From the NCBI RefSeq assembly GCF_900116195.1, contig NZ_FOZW01000006.1, positions 124,001 to 188,000 of the forward strand: a stretch of DNA of 64,000 bases. The letters are read 5' to 3'. This DNA is from Alloyangia pacifica. Its GTDB lineage: Bacteria; Pseudomonadota; Alphaproteobacteria; Rhodobacterales; Rhodobacteraceae. Of the stretch, positions 62,469-64,000 are shown piece by piece. A program made the position numbers and the translations under genes. Under the pieces are notes generated by a model. It made no database searches, was not told where the DNA came from, and was given only the letters and a program-made list of their open reading frames with translations. How positions within the stretch are numbered: position 1 is the first letter of the stretch; each line of letters opens with the position of its first letter.

Positions 62469-64000
62469 TCCTCTGCCCCTTCCATGCCAGCTTCGCCCGT
62501 GCCTGCCTCGTCCTGCGCCGCGTCGTCCTGCGCGGCGTCATCTTCTTCGCCGGGGCCCGCATCCTGCCCCGCGTCCTGCGCGCCTTCGGCGCTCTCCTGC
62601 TCGATCTGCTCGAGCGCGGTCGGTTCTTCTTCGGTGGGTTCCGGCCGCACGAGTTTGAACTCGATGCGGCGGTTCGCCTCGCGGCCCTCTTCCGTACTGT
62701 TATCCGCAATCGGCAGGGTTTCGCCATAGCCTTTCACGCGATAGCTCGAGGTCAGGACGCGGCGATTGCGCAGCGCATCGAGCACCGACTGCGCGCGGTC
62801 GCGGCTCAGCGCCTCGTTCATCGACTCGCGGCCCTGGCTGTCGGTGTGGCCCTGGATCTCGAGCGGGATGTCGCCGCAGAGCTTCAGCAGCTCTGCGAGA
62901 TCGTCCATGATGTCCTTCGCCGAGGAGTCGAGATTGGCCGATCCCGGCTCGAAACTGATCTTGCGATCGCCGATCAGCTCCACGATCTGCGCTTCGCATT
63001 GCTCGGGGGTCGGGATGCCCAGCTCGGGATCGAGCTTTTCCTGGTAGGTGACGTCGATCTCGTAGTCGGCGCCGTCGCCGAGCTTTTCGGACAGCAGCCC
63101 GGCGATCTCGGCGTTGGCGTCCTTGTTGCCGGTATTGCCCGAGACGCGGACCAGCTCGGGGGTCACGCGCAGCGCGCCGTTGCTGAGATATCCCAGCGCC
63201 TCGAGCCCGGTCAGCACGCGGGTCGACCAGCCGGCGGGCAGCCCCTCGGCGACGCGCGCGGCGGTATAGACGCTTTCGGAGCCGAACAGCGCCTTGGCGA
63301 GGCTGTCCGCGGTTTCGCGCGCCATATCCGTGTTGATCCGGCCGCGCAGCTGCACGGCGCCCTCCGGCGAAAGGGTCGCGGTGAACTCGGGCGGGCCCTG
63401 GTCGGTCTCCTGCGGCGGCTCGGGCAGCGTGGCATGCAGGGCGAAGACCTGCGGCAGTCCTGCCTCGAGCTCGCCCACCACCTTGTCGAAAAGCGCCTGA
63501 TCGGTGCCTTCGAGCGCCAGCAGAGAGACATCGGCATTGGAGAAGGTGACCGATCCGCCGCCCAGCTCCTGCACCGCCGCGATGGCCATGGCCCCGGCCT
63601 CGCCCCAGCGGCGCGAGGGCACGCCGAGCCCGAGGCGGCAGTTGGCATTGCCCTCGAAGCCCGCGGTCCCCGCGGCGTTCAGGATGCGGTCGCGCGCGGC
63701 TTCGGTATCGGCGGAACAGGCGTCGAAACGCGGCCCTTCCTCATCCATCACGAAGCGCAGGGTGAATGGCGTGATCACCGGGCGCGGCGCGGACAGGTCG
63801 AGGGTCAGCTCGACGCCCCGCGGCACCCGGCGCAGCAGTTCGCGTTCGATTTCCCGGCGCGAGGTCTCGCTGTCGGTCATCGCCTTGATGTGCACCCGCC
63901 CCGCTGAGACGGAGATCTTCGAGCGCGGCAGGTCTTCGAGCGCGCGACCGGCGAAGTCCACCGCGGCAGCCCAGCCCTCGGGTCTGGGGAAATCGGCCTC
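62465..64000 (-). CDS. OmpA-family protein with BON-like repeats, 5' part cut off by the window
   Basis: The gene enters from the right edge (the frame is open through 64000, beginning EADFPRPEGW), so the start lies outside. The visible 511 residues hold three BON-like domains (LNAAGTAGFEGNANCRLGLGVPSRRWGEAGAMAI is one region), and a C-terminal OmpA peptidoglycan-binding domain with ISFEPGSANLDSSAKDIMDDL and the ligand motif QGHTDSQGRESMNEALSRDRAQSVLDAL. The last 50 residues are a low-complexity acidic Glu/Asp/Ala tail. It anchors envelope layers to peptidoglycan. Coupled to the next coiled-coil gene by ATGA. Confidence 0.82.
   Translation of the reverse strand, partial: EADFPRPEGWAAAVDFAGRALEDLPRSKISVSAGRVHIKAMTDSETSRREIERELLRRVPRGVELTLDLSAPRPVITPFTLRFVMDEEGPRFDACSADTEAARDRILNAAGTAGFEGNANCRLGLGVPSRRWGEAGAMAIAAVQELGGGSVTFSNADVSLLALEGTDQALFDKVVGELEAGLPQVFALHATLPEPPQETDQGPPEFTATLSPEGAVQLRGRINTDMARETADSLAKALFGSESVYTAARVAEGLPAGWSTRVLTGLEALGYLSNGALRVTPELVRVSGNTGNKDANAEIAGLLSEKLGDGADYEIDVTYQEKLDPELGIPTPEQCEAQIVELIGDRKISFEPGSANLDSSAKDIMDDLAELLKLCGDIPLEIQGHTDSQGRESMNEALSRDRAQSVLDALRNRRVLTSSYRVKGYGETLPIADNSTEEGREANRRIEFKLVRPEPTEEEPTALEQIEQESAEGAQDAGQDAGPGEEDDAAQDDAAQDEAGTGEAGMEGAEE

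Overview
The window is a high-GC stretch of chromosome from an alphaproteobacterium, most probably a Rhodobacteraceae (Roseobacter-type) marine or soil heterotroph. The reasons are the divergent phaZ / phaC-phaP polyhydroxyalkanoate cluster, the ctaC-ctaB-orf-ctaG-ctaE-surf1 cytochrome aa3 oxidase assembly cluster without ctaD, many TRAP and ABC uptake systems, a short SRP RNA, and an extragenic repeat (CTTCTTCTCTTT-N-AAATACGCCGGGG type) scattered between genes. I see no phage, transposase, CRISPR array, tRNA or rRNA. This is ordinary core/accessory chromosome with dense coding.

Left part (1-16 kb): a TSUP exporter, then an adenine salvage run (mtnP, a LysE exporter, apt). Next is the PHB locus: phaZ on the minus strand facing phaC and phaP, with a perfect PhaR-type palindrome before phaP but no phaR after it. 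A DASS carboxylate transporter, the ketoacid CoA-transferase pair scoA-scoB (with PhaR-like half sites upstream), and then topA, dprA and tldD follow, all on the minus strand. A perfect FNR box lies between tldD and ctaC.

Middle (16-41 kb): the aa3 oxidase biogenesis operon with a 60-residue membrane protein of unknown role, SURF1, thrC, an M16 peptidase and a GNAT enzyme (mostly overlapping). Then an exported metallo-beta-lactamase-fold protein, gph, a methyltransferase, a YnjBCD-type ABC importer plus xylulokinase, nudC, a Tat-exported CpdB-type nucleotidase, a histidine phosphatase, a HAD phosphatase, and a second ABC importer (NMT1/THI5 type) preceded by a RutR-like palindrome. A stand-alone AAA ATPase precedes the SRP RNA gene.

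Right part (41-64 kb): a phosphorelay module (LuxR-type response regulator, periplasmic SUOX-fold protein, hybrid kinase with receiver and Hpt), then three glycosyltransferases. An inverted repeat CCTATCC/GGATAGG occurs upstream of both the phosphorelay genes and the glycosyltransferases. After a LysR regulator comes a 1083-residue RTX secreted protein with three copies of a ~130-residue domain. A GntR-regulated sugar-acid operon follows: TRAP transporter dctPQM, an undetected 55-residue membrane protein, an IlvD/Edd dehydratase, an RraA-like protein and a ketoglutarate-semialdehyde-type dehydrogenase. The canonical ketodeoxy-acid dehydratase is missing from it. The window ends inside an OmpA-family gene coupled to a coiled-coil membrane protein.

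Functional identities rest on motifs and family memory, not on database searches.
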